Positions 39,180 to 50,747 are shown, numbered from the stretch's first letter. The stretch: DNA of 64,000 bases from an uncultured Aliivibrio sp. (GCF_946479765.1 NZ_CAMLHO010000012.1:1-64000); one strand, 5' to 3'. A program made the numbers and translations. Notes: a model not told the origin generated them from the letters alone.

Positions 39180-41150
39180 ATGAAAAACAACAGATTACTG
39201 CTCATTGTTATCCTAGGTATTAGCGTGTTTGTTGCCATAATAATCAATGAACTATGGATTCAAGCTGATTATAACAAATATAATGCAACAACACCGACTC
39301 AATTTCACCCAGATAATATCGTCTCATCGACTTCAAATGGAAAGCAGCTTATCAAGATAAGAGAGCTCTCATCTGTCGATCCTCAAAAGGCACGTGATGC
39401 AATCCATCAATTTGATATAGCACATTCAGAAGACTTAACACCAATTGAGAATGCATATCGATTGTTGATCCTATTGTCGATAGAGTGGCCTAACAAAAAC
39501 CAAGAAACTATTGATAAATATATTAAAGAGTTACATCTCATCGCTGATAAAGAGCAATATGATTGGTTAAAAGCCACTGTATATATCGATCAAGCTGGAA
39601 TTTATGCTCGCCATAATAAAACCGAACAAGGAAAAGAACTAATAATTAAAGGTATTGAACTCGCAAAAAAGAGTAATGCTCTTTATCTTTTACCAAGAGC
39701 CTACAATACCGCAGGATTTGTAAGTAACACCTCAAATAAATTAATACATGCTCAAGATTATTTTATGCAGGGAATAGATATTGCCAATCAACTATCAATG
39801 ATTGAAGAAAATGCGAAATTGCATAACAATCTTGCTGTTGTATATATGGTTATTAAAGACTGGAACAAAGCATTAGAAACCATAATAATAGCAAATAAGT
39901 TATATAAAGAAAGTCCGATTGAAAACAAATCGATAATGCATATTTTTTACTCAAACAAAGCACGAATATATGGCCATCTAAATAATAAAGAAGAATCAAA
40001 GCGAGCGATTGATGACGCTGATTTATATTATAATGAAAAAACAGCCTCTCCTCGCAGTAGAATACTTCACTGGAAAGGGCATAGCACTCTCATGTTACTG
40101 CTGGGAAAATATGCCGAAGCAAAGAAACTTGCAGAGCAATGTTTATCTTACCCCTTAATCAAGAGTTATCCACATGAAGAGGGACAATGCAATTTATTGC
40201 AGTCAAAAATATTATTAAAACAACATGAATATAATGAAGCCTTAGTAAATATAAATAAAAGTATATATTTATTCTCCTTAATTAAGCACGACAGATCACT
40301 CACGCGTGCTTATTTACAAAAAGGCGATGTTCTAATATCATTAAAAAGAGATCGCGAAGCATTATATGCATATAAGCTTCATTACCAGAGAGATAAAGAA
40401 CAATTTTTAAACGAAATGTATGATGTAGTACATTCTGTTGCCACTCGTAAAATTTCACAAGAGCGCGATCTATTAGATATTAAAAATAAACTAGCAGAAG
40501 CCTTACTATCAAAACAGAAACTGCATTTAAACATTGCTTTTGTCTGTACAATAATCATTATTATGATATTACTACTTGTCGTACGCCAAGTAGTAAAAAT
40601 AAGAAAAACAAATAAAGAACTTGAAACATTATCATATATAGACACATTAACTGGGTTATATAATCGCCGTTATTACTATCAACAACTGACCCAATGCAAT
40701 GCCATAAATGCTAAAAATAAATATCGCATTATTTTATTCGATATTGATAACTTTAAATTAGTTAATGACCAATATGGGCATGATATCGGTGATGAAGTGC
40801 TCGTTGAAATGTCAAACCGTATATCATTATCACTATTGGACAAAGAGCTACTGACTCGTTGGGGTGGTGAAGAATTCTTAGCATTGTTGGAAGATAATGA
40901 ACAACTTATTTCTAGAGTTGAAGCGATAAGGAAAACCATTAGTGAACAGCCATTTTTAACTAAAGCTGGAGAGTTACCTATCACGAGTTCTATCGGTGTC
41001 AGTTTTTCAGCTCTTCCTAGTGAGATAGATGGTAATGATGACTATTTCCGTAAAGCTGATAAGAACTTGTATGAAGCTAAACGTTCGGGAAAAAATAAAG
41101 CGATTTTCCCTAGTGTAGAGTATTCGAATCGCTCAAGAGAGTTGAAATAA
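39180..41150 (+). CDS. TPR-containing membrane diguanylate cyclase (GGDEF)
   Basis: N-terminal TM/TPR-like repeats, internal TM (LNIAFVCTIIIIMILLLVV), DTLTGLYNRRYYYQQ and RWGGEEFLALL. Confidence 0.93.
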   Translation: MKNNRLLLIVILGISVFVAIIINELWIQADYNKYNATTPTQFHPDNIVSSTSNGKQLIKIRELSSVDPQKARDAIHQFDIAHSEDLTPIENAYRLLILLSIEWPNKNQETIDKYIKELHLIADKEQYDWLKATVYIDQAGIYARHNKTEQGKELIIKGIELAKKSNALYLLPRAYNTAGFVSNTSNKLIHAQDYFMQGIDIANQLSMIEENAKLHNNLAVVYMVIKDWNKALETIIIANKLYKESPIENKSIMHIFYSNKARIYGHLNNKEESKRAIDDADLYYNEKTASPRSRILHWKGHSTLMLLLGKYAEAKKLAEQCLSYPLIKSYPHEEGQCNLLQSKILLKQHEYNEALVNINKSIYLFSLIKHDRSLTRAYLQKGDVLISLKRDREALYAYKLHYQRDKEQFLNEMYDVVHSVATRKISQERDLLDIKNKLAEALLSKQKLHLNIAFVCTIIIIMILLLVVRQVVKIRKTNKELETLSYIDTLTGLYNRRYYYQQLTQCNAINAKNKYRIILFDIDNFKLVNDQYGHDIGDEVLVEMSNRISLSLLDKELLTRWGGEEFLALLEDNEQLISRVEAIRKTISEQPFLTKAGELPITSSIGVSFSALPSEIDGNDDYFRKADKNLYEAKRSGKNKAIFPSVEYSNRSRELK

Positions 41151-41170
41151 AAAATAATATACTAAATAAA

Positions 41171-41200
41171 AAATGGTCACATAATGTGACCATTTTAGTT
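41171..41200. terminator. Bidirectional intrinsic terminator
   Basis: AAAATGGTCACATAATGTGACCATTTTAGTTTT. Confidence 0.8.
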
Positions 41201-41223
41201 TTATATAAGATAAATACTAATGT

Positions 41224-42156
41224 TTAACTTATTTTATTAATCTGATTTGCCGTCCAAACATAAAGTAGTTCTAAAGCAATCGTCGCACCGGCTAATGCTG
41301 TGATATCGCTTTGATCGTAAGCTGGTGATACTTCTACCACATCCATACCAACCATATTGATACCTTGCAAACCACGAATGATTTTTAAGATCTTATCTGA
41401 ATTCAAACCACCACACACAGGAGTTCCTGTACCCGGTGCAAACGCAGGATCAAGGCAATCAATATCAAACGTTAGGTAGACTGGCTTATCGCCCACAATG
41501 CCTTTCACTTGTTCGATAATTGCCTCTGCACTCATGTCATTTGCTTGCATTGCGTTGATAACATTAAAGCCGTGGCCTTCTTGTTTATACTCAGTACGGA
41601 TACCAATTTGTACTGAGTGCTCAGGCGAGATTAACCCTTCATTTGGCGCATGATAAAACATAGTACCGTGATCATAACGGCTGCCGTGACTGTAAGTATC
41701 AGTATGCGCATCAAAATGGATCAATGCCATCTCACCGTATTTCTTACCGTAAGCACGAAGCAAAGGTAGAGTAATAAAGTGATCGCCCCCTAAACCTAGT
41801 AATGTTTTACCACTATTGAGGATTGCATCTGCGGCTGCTTCTAAGCGCACAGTAAAGTCTTCTGCATCACCGGTATCAAATACTAAATCACCCGCATCAA
41901 TCACTTTAGTATGATCAAATACATTGAAATCCCATGGGAACTTTTTGCCTTCCCATGCTAGATTGACTGAAGCACGACGAATGGCATCTGGCCCTAAACG
42001 CGCACCCGGACGACCCGACGTTGCCATATCTAATGGCGCACCTAATACAACGATGTCTGCATCATTATCAATTGGGTTTTGTACCAATGGACGACGCATA
42101 AATGTCATTGCATTTGAGTACAATGAGTAATCTTTTTTAGTGAATAAATCGTTCAT
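41224..42156 (-). CDS. speB: Agmatinase
   Basis: [42 protein letters not shown]; stop-start overlap with speA. Confidence 0.96.
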   Translation of the reverse strand: MNDLFTKKDYSLYSNAMTFMRRPLVQNPIDNDADIVVLGAPLDMATSGRPGARLGPDAIRRASVNLAWEGKKFPWDFNVFDHTKVIDAGDLVFDTGDAEDFTVRLEAAADAILNSGKTLLGLGGDHFITLPLLRAYGKKYGEMALIHFDAHTDTYSHGSRYDHGTMFYHAPNEGLISPEHSVQIGIRTEYKQEGHGFNVINAMQANDMSAEAIIEQVKGIVGDKPVYLTFDIDCLDPAFAPGTGTPVCGGLNSDKILKIIRGLQGINMVGMDVVEVSPAYDQSDITALAGATIALELLYVWTANQINKIS

Positions 42157-44081
42157 TAAAAATCTTCCAAATAGGTGTAACCCATCAAGCCTTGCTCTAA
42201 CTCTTCAAGCACGCTTTGCTGTTCTTCTTTCGCCACTTTCGCCGTCACCATGTCTTTGTAGTTTTGACGGATCAAATCCACATCGATATGTACATAACGC
42301 ATCATGTCTTCGACTGTGTCACCTTCATTGATGTAATCAATATTGGCTTCGCCATGTTCATCGACATTAACGACAACGCTGTGAGTATCACCAAATAGGT
42401 TATGCATATCACCCAAGATCTCTTGGTATGCGCCCACTAAGAAGAAGCCCATCAAGTACGGCTCATCTGGGTTCCATGCTGGTACAGGCAATGTAGTTTC
42501 AATGCCTTGACCATCAACGTATTGATCAATAATACCGTCAGAATCACAGGTAATATCGAGTACAACTGCACGATGCTCATCCGCATTATCAAGGCCGCTT
42601 AATGGCAATACAGGGAAAACTTGATCAATACCCCATGCATCTGGTAACGATTGGAATAGAGAAAAGTTAACAAAGAACTTATCAGCTAAACGCTCACTCA
42701 ATTCATCTAAAATTGGGCGATGGTAGCGGTTCTTTGTGCTCATTTTTACGCTTAACTCGTAGTTAATACGTAATGAAACTTGCTCTGCCCATGCACGGTG
42801 CTGAAGATTGATCATCCCCGTTGCAAATTGATTATGCGCTTCAGAGACATCACATTGTGTGTCGTTGTAGATCTCAATTAATGCGCGATCATCACTGCCA
42901 TTTTCTAACTGCTCTAGGTTACGCCACATGTTGTTCAGCAATAACGGTGCATCACAATGAGGAGCTTCAATCGCTTCTGGTGTGTAGCTTTCTGTGCCGA
43001 TCACATTGGTAATTAATACCGCATGATGCGCCGTCAATGAACGACCAGATTCAGAAATAATCACTGGCATTGGTTGTGAATATAACTGACAAATATCACC
43101 AATAGTCATCACGATATTACGTGCATATTCAGCTAAACCATAATTCATTGAATTAGACGATTGACTACGAGTACCATCGTAATCGACAGCCAAACCGCCG
43201 CCAACATCAAGGTATTTTAGTTTCGCTCCAATATCGCGTAATTCACAATAGAATCGTGCAGCTTCACTTACGCCATTACGCACATCACGAATATTCGCCA
43301 TTTGTGAGCCTAAATGAAAATGCACAAGCTCTAGAATATCCAATTGGTTTTCTGCTTTTAAACGCTCAATTACGGTTAGCACTTGAGAGGCAGATAAGCC
43401 AAATTTAGATTTTTCGCCACCACTCGCTTGCCATTTACCCGCACCTTGCGATGCAAGACGGATACGCAAACCTAATCTTGGTGTTACTCCTAATGCTTTT
43501 GCTTCGGATAACACCAAATCTAATTCTGATAATTTTTCTAATACGATGAATACACTATGACCCAGTTTTTCACCGATAAGCGCCAGACGTACATACTCAC
43601 GGTCTTTATAGCCGTTACATACAATCACTGAACTCGCTTTTTGAGCCAAGGCTAATACTGCCAATAACTCAGGTTTACTGCCTGCTTCTAAGCCAAGCTG
43701 TTTCTGTTCTAATTGCGCTTGGCTTGCCAATATCTCATCAACCACTTCTTTTTGTTGATTTACCTTAATTGGGTAAACTAACAGATAATGGTTTTCATAC
43801 TGATATTCTTCAATCGCTTGGTTAAATGCATTACAAATACTATGCACACGCTGATGTACTATTTGAGGAAAACGAACCAAAGCCGGCAGTCCAATATTTC
43901 GCTGCTCTAATTGATTTACAATATGACTTAGTGGGACCTGATGATCGGAATCGCTACGTGGTGATACATACACTTCACCATTATCATCAATACCGTAAAA
44001 ACCTTGGCTCCAATGCTTTACATTATACTCCGCACGAATGCGTTCCAAATTAACCGAATGTTCCAAATCTAGAGACCTCAC
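42156..44081 (-). CDS. speA: Biosynthetic arginine decarboxylase
   Basis: [18 protein letters not shown]-lysine motif; HFHLGSQ; VDYDGT; upstream of speB. Confidence 0.96.
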   Translation of the reverse strand: MRSLDLEHSVNLERIRAEYNVKHWSQGFYGIDDNGEVYVSPRSDSDHQVPLSHIVNQLEQRNIGLPALVRFPQIVHQRVHSICNAFNQAIEEYQYENHYLLVYPIKVNQQKEVVDEILASQAQLEQKQLGLEAGSKPELLAVLALAQKASSVIVCNGYKDREYVRLALIGEKLGHSVFIVLEKLSELDLVLSEAKALGVTPRLGLRIRLASQGAGKWQASGGEKSKFGLSASQVLTVIERLKAENQLDILELVHFHLGSQMANIRDVRNGVSEAARFYCELRDIGAKLKYLDVGGGLAVDYDGTRSQSSNSMNYGLAEYARNIVMTIGDICQLYSQPMPVIISESGRSLTAHHAVLITNVIGTESYTPEAIEAPHCDAPLLLNNMWRNLEQLENGSDDRALIEIYNDTQCDVSEAHNQFATGMINLQHRAWAEQVSLRINYELSVKMSTKNRYHRPILDELSERLADKFFVNFSLFQSLPDAWGIDQVFPVLPLSGLDNADEHRAVVLDITCDSDGIIDQYVDGQGIETTLPVPAWNPDEPYLMGFFLVGAYQEILGDMHNLFGDTHSVVVNVDEHGEANIDYINEGDTVEDMMRYVHIDVDLIRQNYKDMVTAKVAKEEQQSVLEELEQGLMGYTYLEDF

Positions 44082-44391
44082 ACAATAGGGCCATCAACAG
44101 AAAATACCTCGTTGGAATATCGAGGCATAACCCAACAAACATCGCAATCTAGCGAAGTGTTGACGGCATTAACTAACATAATTTAAATGTAGTCCAATAA
44201 TTAATATTTATCGTAAATATCAAAAACATTTATCGATAAATATTACCTTTATTGTGCAGTTTTATCACCTTATTTTCGCTCTAATAAGCACCACAAAGAC
44301 AAGCAAACTGTAACCGTTTATATCTAGCTCTTGTTTCTAATGTATTACTCAGTAAAATCATCATCAACATTTTCTGTTATATATTTTTCTT

Positions 44392-45651
44392 ATGCCAAAA
44401 TTGAATCTGCACCGCCGTGACTACGTATCAATCTTAGGGAGTGATATCTCAGCAGATAACTTAAAGCAATCACTCAAACCTAATTTTGAAAAACCAACCA
44501 ACAAACTAACTCCAAGCCCATACCTCACTGATAAAAATCTTATTCGTCGTTGGGACAAATTAGCGAACCCTGCGTTGCAAGCTGAGCTACTTGATGTTCA
44601 TACTCAAGCGCAAAGCCAAGCCTACGAAAAAAACATCGAGCACTTTATTGGTACCGTCAAAGTGCCTGTTGGACTGACGAGTCCCTTACGTGTGAATGGT
44701 TTATTTGCCAAAGGCGATTATCTAGTCCCCCTTGCGACGACAGAGGCTGCATTAGTCGCTTCTTATAGCCGAGGTTCACAGCTGATCACTGCCTGCGGTG
44801 GTGCAAGTGCCATGTTATTAAATGAAGGCGTAACTCGCACTCCTGCATTTGCGTTTTACAACTTAGCCGAAGCTGGACAATTTGTGGCGTGGGCCGTCAC
44901 TCAATACGATACGTTCAAACAATTAGCTGAAGCCACCACTTCTCACGGTAAACTCAGCGACATTAATATCAGTATTGAAGCCAATCACGTTTATTTAGTG
45001 TTTGAATTTTTAACCGGTGACGCTTCTGGTCAAAACATGGTGACCATTGCGACTAACGCTATTTTTGAATTCATCATGGATAACTCCCCGATCACGCCTG
45101 AAAATGCGTATTTAGATGGCAACTTATCAGGCGACAAAAAAGCCTGTAGCCAGTCTCTTCGTAGCGTTCGCGGTAAAAAGGTGACTGCTGAAGTGCATAT
45201 TCCAGCCGAACTGGTTAAGAAATATCTGCACACCACACCAGAAAAAATGATGCAATTTACTCAAATGAGTACTGTGGGGGCAACGCTCAGTGGCACGATT
45301 GGCATTAATGCTCATTATGCTAATGCACTGGCTGCGCTATATATTGCGTGCGGTCAAGATGCGGCGTGTGTTGCTGAATCTGCCGTTGGTATGACGCGAA
45401 TTGAAGTGGATAGAGATGGTGGATTATACGCAAGTGTAACACTACCAAATCTAATGCTAGGAACGGTTGGCGGTGGTACCGGATTACCAAGTCAAAAAGC
45501 CTGTTTGGAAATCATGGGACTACACGGTTCAGGTAAATCTCAAGCACTTGCGGAAGTGTGTGCGGCATTATGCCTTGCTGGCGAATTATCTATTGTGGGT
45601 GCATTTTGTGCGGGACATTTTTCACGAGCGCATCATAAATTAGCGCGCTAG
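44392..45651 (+). CDS. Hydroxymethylglutaryl-CoA reductase
   Basis: KVPVGLTSPLRVNG, TACGGASAM, TGDASGQNMVTIATN, TVGGGTGLPSQKACLEIMG signatures. Confidence 0.93.
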   Translation: MPKLNLHRRDYVSILGSDISADNLKQSLKPNFEKPTNKLTPSPYLTDKNLIRRWDKLANPALQAELLDVHTQAQSQAYEKNIEHFIGTVKVPVGLTSPLRVNGLFAKGDYLVPLATTEAALVASYSRGSQLITACGGASAMLLNEGVTRTPAFAFYNLAEAGQFVAWAVTQYDTFKQLAEATTSHGKLSDINISIEANHVYLVFEFLTGDASGQNMVTIATNAIFEFIMDNSPITPENAYLDGNLSGDKKACSQSLRSVRGKKVTAEVHIPAELVKKYLHTTPEKMMQFTQMSTVGATLSGTIGINAHYANALAALYIACGQDAACVAESAVGMTRIEVDRDGGLYASVTLPNLMLGTVGGGTGLPSQKACLEIMGLHGSGKSQALAEVCAALCLAGELSIVGAFCAGHFSRAHHKLAR

Positions 45652-45698
45652 TTAATCAGTTGGATTTCCCAAACCCCATTAACTAACGCGACAATCAA

Positions 45699-46226
45699 TT
45701 ATTGCTCAACAAAAATAAGTTCATTTGTTTTAAAACCTAGAGATTGAGCTGTTGATACAAAACGCTCAATCACTTCTTGGTCAACGTCTTTAGTTCGAGA
45801 TAACAACCACAAGTAATCAAGATCAGGGCCTGATACAAACGCATATTGGTAGTTTTCTTTATCTAGCTCAAACACCACGTATGACCCGTAGAAAGGCCCA
45901 AAGAACGAGACTTTAAGATAGCCTTGATCTTCTGCATCAATAAACTTAGCTTTCCCTTCTGCCTCATTCCATTCTTGATCTTTTTTTGAATAGCCTCGGT
46001 TAATGACCTTAACGCTTCCATCTTCATTAATGCTGTACTCGGCGCTGACTTTACTCAACCCTTCTTCAAAAGAATGATTTAACCGTGCCACTTCGTACCA
46101 TTTACCTAAATAACGATTTAACTCAAAGCCTGAAACAGGCTCAACACCTTTTGGCATACCTAAACAACCACTAAGTGCTAACAAACTTATCCCTGCAAGT
46201 AGTGTTCTCATCGTATTTTTAATCAT
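45699..46226 (-). CDS. blc: Lipocalin family outer-membrane lipoprotein (Blc-like)
   Basis: Lipobox LSGC; RYLGKWYEVARLNHSFEEGLSKVSAEYS; start at MIKNTMRTLL (46226). Confidence 0.92.
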   Translation of the reverse strand: MIKNTMRTLLAGISLLALSGCLGMPKGVEPVSGFELNRYLGKWYEVARLNHSFEEGLSKVSAEYSINEDGSVKVINRGYSKKDQEWNEAEGKAKFIDAEDQGYLKVSFFGPFYGSYVVFELDKENYQYAFVSGPDLDYLWLLSRTKDVDQEVIERFVSTAQSLGFKTNELIFVEQ

Positions 46227-46505
46227 CGTTAACTCCCTTAACTTAGTATGTAGACTATATACAGCTACTGTGATGAAAAAGATCACTTGTCGTTATTATT
46301 CTTTTTATCACACCTATTCAATACAATCCATTTACATCGCTTGATCACATCTTGTCACCTAGGATGACGCGGCATTAATCTACATTCGCTGTTATTAGAT
46401 TTTCACATTAAAACACCGTACAATCAGCGCTAAATTTTGAGACGGTTCATTCCAAATGACACTTTCCAATAAGCCTCATATATAAACGACAATAGGTAGA
46501 GAAGT

Positions 46506-47696
46506 TTGCATACATTAGCGCAGTTACAATCCGGCGAATTACAAGGTATTACTCGATTACAATTAAGTGAAGGGATAACAGAGTTTCCACTTGAAATCTT
46601 ATCCCTTGCTGACTCATTGGAAATCTTAGATTTATCGAATAATCAACTAACTACGCTACCGATTGAAATCACTCAATTACCTAAATTGAAGATCTTCTTT
46701 GCATCAAACAATCCATTTACTGTGTTCCCTGATGCTCTGGCGCAGTGTCCAAATCTTGAGATGATTGGATTCAAATCGTGTCAAATTCAGCATATTCCTG
46801 AAGATGCCTTTCCACCGAAACTGCGTTGGTTGATCTTAACGGATAACCAAGTTGAAGCATTGCCAAACTCATTAGGTAACTGCCACTTAATGCAGAAGCT
46901 AGCATTAGCGGGTAATAACCTAACTGAGCTACCAGCCAATTTATCTCAGCTACACAATCTTGAGTTATTGCGAATTTCAGCAAACCAGTTAGTCGAATGC
47001 CCAGAGCAATTGTTGGATTTACCAAAACTGGCGTGGTTTGCCTTTGCGGGAAATCCATTCTGTAAATCAGATTTAAAAGTAAAGTCAGTGCCGAGTCTTG
47101 CGTCTTCAAGTTACACCTTAGAAAACGTATTAGGCCAAGGTGCATCTGGTGTGATTTCTAAAGCACATTGGAATAACGAACAAACGGATTTCCCACAAGA
47201 GATTGCTGTTAAAGTCTTTAAAGGCGAAGTAACGAGTGATGGCTACCCAGAAGATGAATTACAAGCGTGTTTAAAAGTGGGCAATCACCCAAGCGTAGTG
47301 CAATCATTAGCGCAAGTGAGTGAAGATAATTACTTAGCGTTGATCATGAATTTGATCCCACCGCATTACAAAAACCTGGGTTTACCACCAAGTTTAGAAA
47401 GCTGTACTCGTGATACTTTCCCTGAAGGGTTTAGCTTATCGTTAGAGCACATCAATAAGATGGTTGCAGAAATGCGTAACGTGTTTGAACACCTGCATGA
47501 TAACCAAGTCTGCCATGGGGATTTATACGCACACAACACCTTGTTTGATGAAGAGGCGAATATTATCTTTGGTGATTTTGGCGCAGCAAGTATGTATCAC
47601 ATGCTGACTGAAGCGCAGCAACAGAAAATAAGATTGATTGAAGAACGAGCACTTAATTACTTTGTAGACGACTTAATGAGTGTTTGCACGGACTAG
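46506..47696 (+). CDS. Leucine-rich-repeat protein with C-terminal Ser/Thr-kinase-like domain
   Basis: LRRs (LEILDLSNNQLTTLPIEITQLPKL...) followed by GQGASGVISKAHW, AVKVFKG, HGDLYAHNTLF, FGDFGAAS; TTG start. Confidence 0.88.
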   Translation: MHTLAQLQSGELQGITRLQLSEGITEFPLEILSLADSLEILDLSNNQLTTLPIEITQLPKLKIFFASNNPFTVFPDALAQCPNLEMIGFKSCQIQHIPEDAFPPKLRWLILTDNQVEALPNSLGNCHLMQKLALAGNNLTELPANLSQLHNLELLRISANQLVECPEQLLDLPKLAWFAFAGNPFCKSDLKVKSVPSLASSSYTLENVLGQGASGVISKAHWNNEQTDFPQEIAVKVFKGEVTSDGYPEDELQACLKVGNHPSVVQSLAQVSEDNYLALIMNLIPPHYKNLGLPPSLESCTRDTFPEGFSLSLEHINKMVAEMRNVFEHLHDNQVCHGDLYAHNTLFDEEANIIFGDFGAASMYHMLTEAQQQKIRLIEERALNYFVDDLMSVCTD

Positions 47697-47761
47697 ATAA
47701 ATTACACGCACATCAAGCTATATCGGGGATTTACAATGTAAACCTCAAGGATTATAAATAC

Positions 47762-47816
47762 AAAAAAGCCTTAAACTCGTTAACTTGAAAGCAACGACTT
47801 TAAGGCCTTATTTTTG
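47762..47816. terminator. Putative terminator hairpin
   Basis: AAAAAAGCCTTAAA...TTTAAGGCCTTATTTTT. Confidence 0.6.
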
Positions 47817-47819
47817 GAT

Positions 47820-49154
47820 TTATTTTTGGAACGGATACACTGAACCTAACTGCATGATTTGAGTTAACTCATCCAATGCAGCTCGTGATTCTAATAACAA
47901 TTGAGGATCTGCAAGATCATTATCGCCAATACGGTCACGGTAATGTTTATCAGCCCACTGATTTAGCGTTGTAAACAGGTGATCGTTCATCAAAGTATGT
48001 TGATTCACCGCTTTTTGCTCTGCTTCATTTAATACCACACGTAAACGAAGGCACGCTGGCCCCCCCCCGTTTTGCATACTCTGTTTTAAATCAAAGGTAT
48101 GTAGCTCATCAATGCCACGCTTTTGCTCCACAAGCTCGTTTAAATAAGCCCACACTCTTGGGTTCTCACGACAATGTTGTGGAAGAATGATCAAGGTTTT
48201 ACCATCCGACTTTGTTACTAATTGGCTATTGAACAAATACGTTTCTACGGCATCTTGAAGAGAGACTTTATCAGTTGGAACCTCAATAACATTAAAGCCA
48301 GAACCATAAGAAGCACTTAAATCAGACTTCACTTGTTCTTGATTCAAAAACGCTTGTTGATGACAAAATAACGTATTCTTATTACCGACAGCAATAACAT
48401 CATTATGGAAAACCCCTTGGTCGATAACATCAGGGTTTTGTTGTGCAAACACAGTAAATTTATCACGCAAACCGTGTGTTCTTGCTATCGCTTCACTGGC
48501 TTCCAGTGTTTGTCGCGCAGGGTATTTTTTAGGTGCAGGGTAACTGTCATTAAACGCACTCTTACCAAACACAAAGAACTCGACACCTTGCTCGCCATAC
48601 TCATTACAAAAGCGCGTATGGTTTGCTGCACCTTCATCACCAAAGTAATCACTGTGTGGTAAGGCTTCGTGATGTGCGAAATGTTTTTCATCAGCAAAAG
48701 TGGCTTTTAGAATATTACCTGTCACTTCATCTTCAATTGAGCGATGAAATTTATTAATGAGGTTTGCGGGCGTAAAGTGAATTTTTCCATCCGCCGTATC
48801 AGAGCTTGGGGATACTGTCGCTGCGTTTGCTGTCCACATACTTGAGGCTGAGCTACAAGCCGCGAGTAACTGAGGAGAATATTGATGTGATTGTTGCAAT
48901 ACATTCGCGTCTGACCCAGAAAAACCCAAACGGCGTAACGTAGCAATATCAGGGCGTTCTTGAGGTACTAATACCCCTTGAACAAACCCCATATCATGCA
49001 AAGCTTTCATCTTTTCTAAGCCTTGCTTCACCGCTTGTTTTGGATTGGAAGCACCTGATTTATTATTTTTAGAGGCAATATTTCCAACCGATAAACCACT
49101 GTAGTTATGCGTTGGCCCAACAAGACCATCAAAGTTCGCTTCAACTGCTTTCAT
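47820..49154 (-). CDS. astB: N-succinylarginine dihydrolase
   Basis: [41 protein letters not shown]; start at MKAVEANF. Confidence 0.96.
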   Translation of the reverse strand: MKAVEANFDGLVGPTHNYSGLSVGNIASKNNKSGASNPKQAVKQGLEKMKALHDMGFVQGVLVPQERPDIATLRRLGFSGSDANVLQQSHQYSPQLLAACSSASSMWTANAATVSPSSDTADGKIHFTPANLINKFHRSIEDEVTGNILKATFADEKHFAHHEALPHSDYFGDEGAANHTRFCNEYGEQGVEFFVFGKSAFNDSYPAPKKYPARQTLEASEAIARTHGLRDKFTVFAQQNPDVIDQGVFHNDVIAVGNKNTLFCHQQAFLNQEQVKSDLSASYGSGFNVIEVPTDKVSLQDAVETYLFNSQLVTKSDGKTLIILPQHCRENPRVWAYLNELVEQKRGIDELHTFDLKQSMQNGGGPACLRLRVVLNEAEQKAVNQHTLMNDHLFTTLNQWADKHYRDRIGDNDLADPQLLLESRAALDELTQIMQLGSVYPFQK

Positions 49155-49422
49155 ATATTCCCTCATGACTGTTCTTTACTGCGTATTGAGTTCTTTGACT
49201 CAATCTATTTGGCTGATAGTAGCAAATTAAACTCAGTCAGCAGCATTTAATCTCATCAAACAAGCGCACAATCACAACTTTTATTTAACATTTATGCACT
49301 TTTAATTAACTATTCTCTGTAATCAAATATCTATGCAGATTTTTATTCTAACGATTAGTCATATCATAATTTATACGATGACCAATCATTTATTCATCGG
49401 TAAAAACTATTGAAATGATAGT

Positions 49423-49463
49423 TGATAATAACTCTCATTTACATATACTAATAATCATTCGCA
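49423..49463. promoter_or_regulatory. Tandem putative Fur boxes upstream of the DUF2899 transporter
   Basis: TGATAATAACTCTCA (12/14 versus TGATAATnATTATCA) and TAATAATCATTCGCA (11/14). Confidence 0.65.
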
Positions 49464-49484
49464 TTTACTGATGGCTTTATAATT

Positions 49485-50669
49485 ATGATGACTACTAATT
49501 CATTCTCACAATCATTCTCATTTTCGCAGTTCTCACTGCAACACAAGCGTCTATTATTGCCTATTACATTACTCGCGTTAGTCACGGCGGAAACAACACG
49601 CACCATCACTGTCACTACTCTTTCTGATGCATTTTGGGCAGTTTCTACTTATGTGGCTTTCACGTTGGTCATTTATCATTACCTATCTAACATTATGAGT
49701 AAAACCAGCCGCATTACGGCCTTATATAATAAATCTCGTACCAACCAAGTTGTTTTCTCTTCTTTACTTGGTGCATTACCGGGCTGTGGCGGCGCTATCG
49801 TTGTTACCACTCAATACATTAGTGGCAAAGTAGGCTTTGGGTCAGTGGTTGCTGTTTTAACGGCTACCATGGGTGATGCGGCTTTCTTATTGATTGCAGC
49901 ACAACCCAAAGTCGGATTTGGTGTGATGGTGTTAGGTGTGGTTGTTGGTGCCGTATCTGGCATCATCGTAAACGCCTTGCATAAAGACGACTTTTTACGC
50001 CCAGAAGCGAAAGACATTGTAGAACCTAAACGTGATATTCCTTGCTTACAAGTTAAGGCTATCAATCTACAAGGTGCATTTTGGAAGTGGGTATTAGTTC
50101 CTGCGACTATCGTTGCGGTATTAGGCTCTTTCCAAGTCGATATTAACCAATTGCTTCATGTTCCTGAGCACACGATTGAGTGGATAGGTGCGGTATTATC
50201 TATTGGTAGTATGCTGTTATGGTCATTAACTAAAGAGATCAGTGATTATCAATCAACGGTTTCTGAAGACAATAAATGTGTAACCTCCCACCCTATGCAA
50301 AAAGCAGCACAAGACACTAACTTTGTCTCAGCTTGGGTGATTGTGGCTTTCTTAATTTTTGAACTAACGACCTACTTTTCTGGCATTGATTTACACACGG
50401 TATTCTTAGGTTACGGTATGTGGATGCCACTGATTGGTTTAGCTATTGGTTTACTGCCGGGCTGTGGTCCTCAGATTTTAGTGACTAGTTTATACTTATC
50501 AGGCGCAATGCCGATGTCAGCACAGCTTTCAAATTCAATATCAAACGACGGTGATGCACTTTTCCCTGCGATTGCATTAGCACCAAAAGCCGCAATGGTC
50601 GCGACCTTCTACTCAGCAGTCCCTGCCTTTGTGGTTGGTTATGGTTACTACTTCTTATTTGAAATGTAA
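49485..50669 (+). CDS. Putative heavy-metal/manganese transporter (DUF2899 / ArsP_2-like)
   Basis: Multi-TM protein with two internally repeated motifs, GALPGCGGAIVVTTQYISGK and GLLPGCGPQILVTSLYLSGA. Confidence 0.75.
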   Translation: MMTTNSFSQSFSFSQFSLQHKRLLLPITLLALVTAETTRTITVTTLSDAFWAVSTYVAFTLVIYHYLSNIMSKTSRITALYNKSRTNQVVFSSLLGALPGCGGAIVVTTQYISGKVGFGSVVAVLTATMGDAAFLLIAAQPKVGFGVMVLGVVVGAVSGIIVNALHKDDFLRPEAKDIVEPKRDIPCLQVKAINLQGAFWKWVLVPATIVAVLGSFQVDINQLLHVPEHTIEWIGAVLSIGSMLLWSLTKEISDYQSTVSEDNKCVTSHPMQKAAQDTNFVSAWVIVAFLIFELTTYFSGIDLHTVFLGYGMWMPLIGLAIGLLPGCGPQILVTSLYLSGAMPMSAQLSNSISNDGDALFPAIALAPKAAMVATFYSAVPAFVVGYGYYFLFEM

Positions 50670-50714
50670 CCCGTAGACCTTAATATCATAAAGCGAACTA
50701 TAGCGAATATAAAG

Positions 50715-50747
50715 AAAGGCGACAGCATAATACTGTCGCCTTTTTTC
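50715..50747. terminator. Intrinsic terminator
   Basis: AAAGGCGACAG...CTGTCGCCTTTTTT. Confidence 0.85.

Noticed and set aside
42140-44053. Plus-strand short ORFs opposite speA
   Set aside because: Shadow ORFs of a conserved gene.
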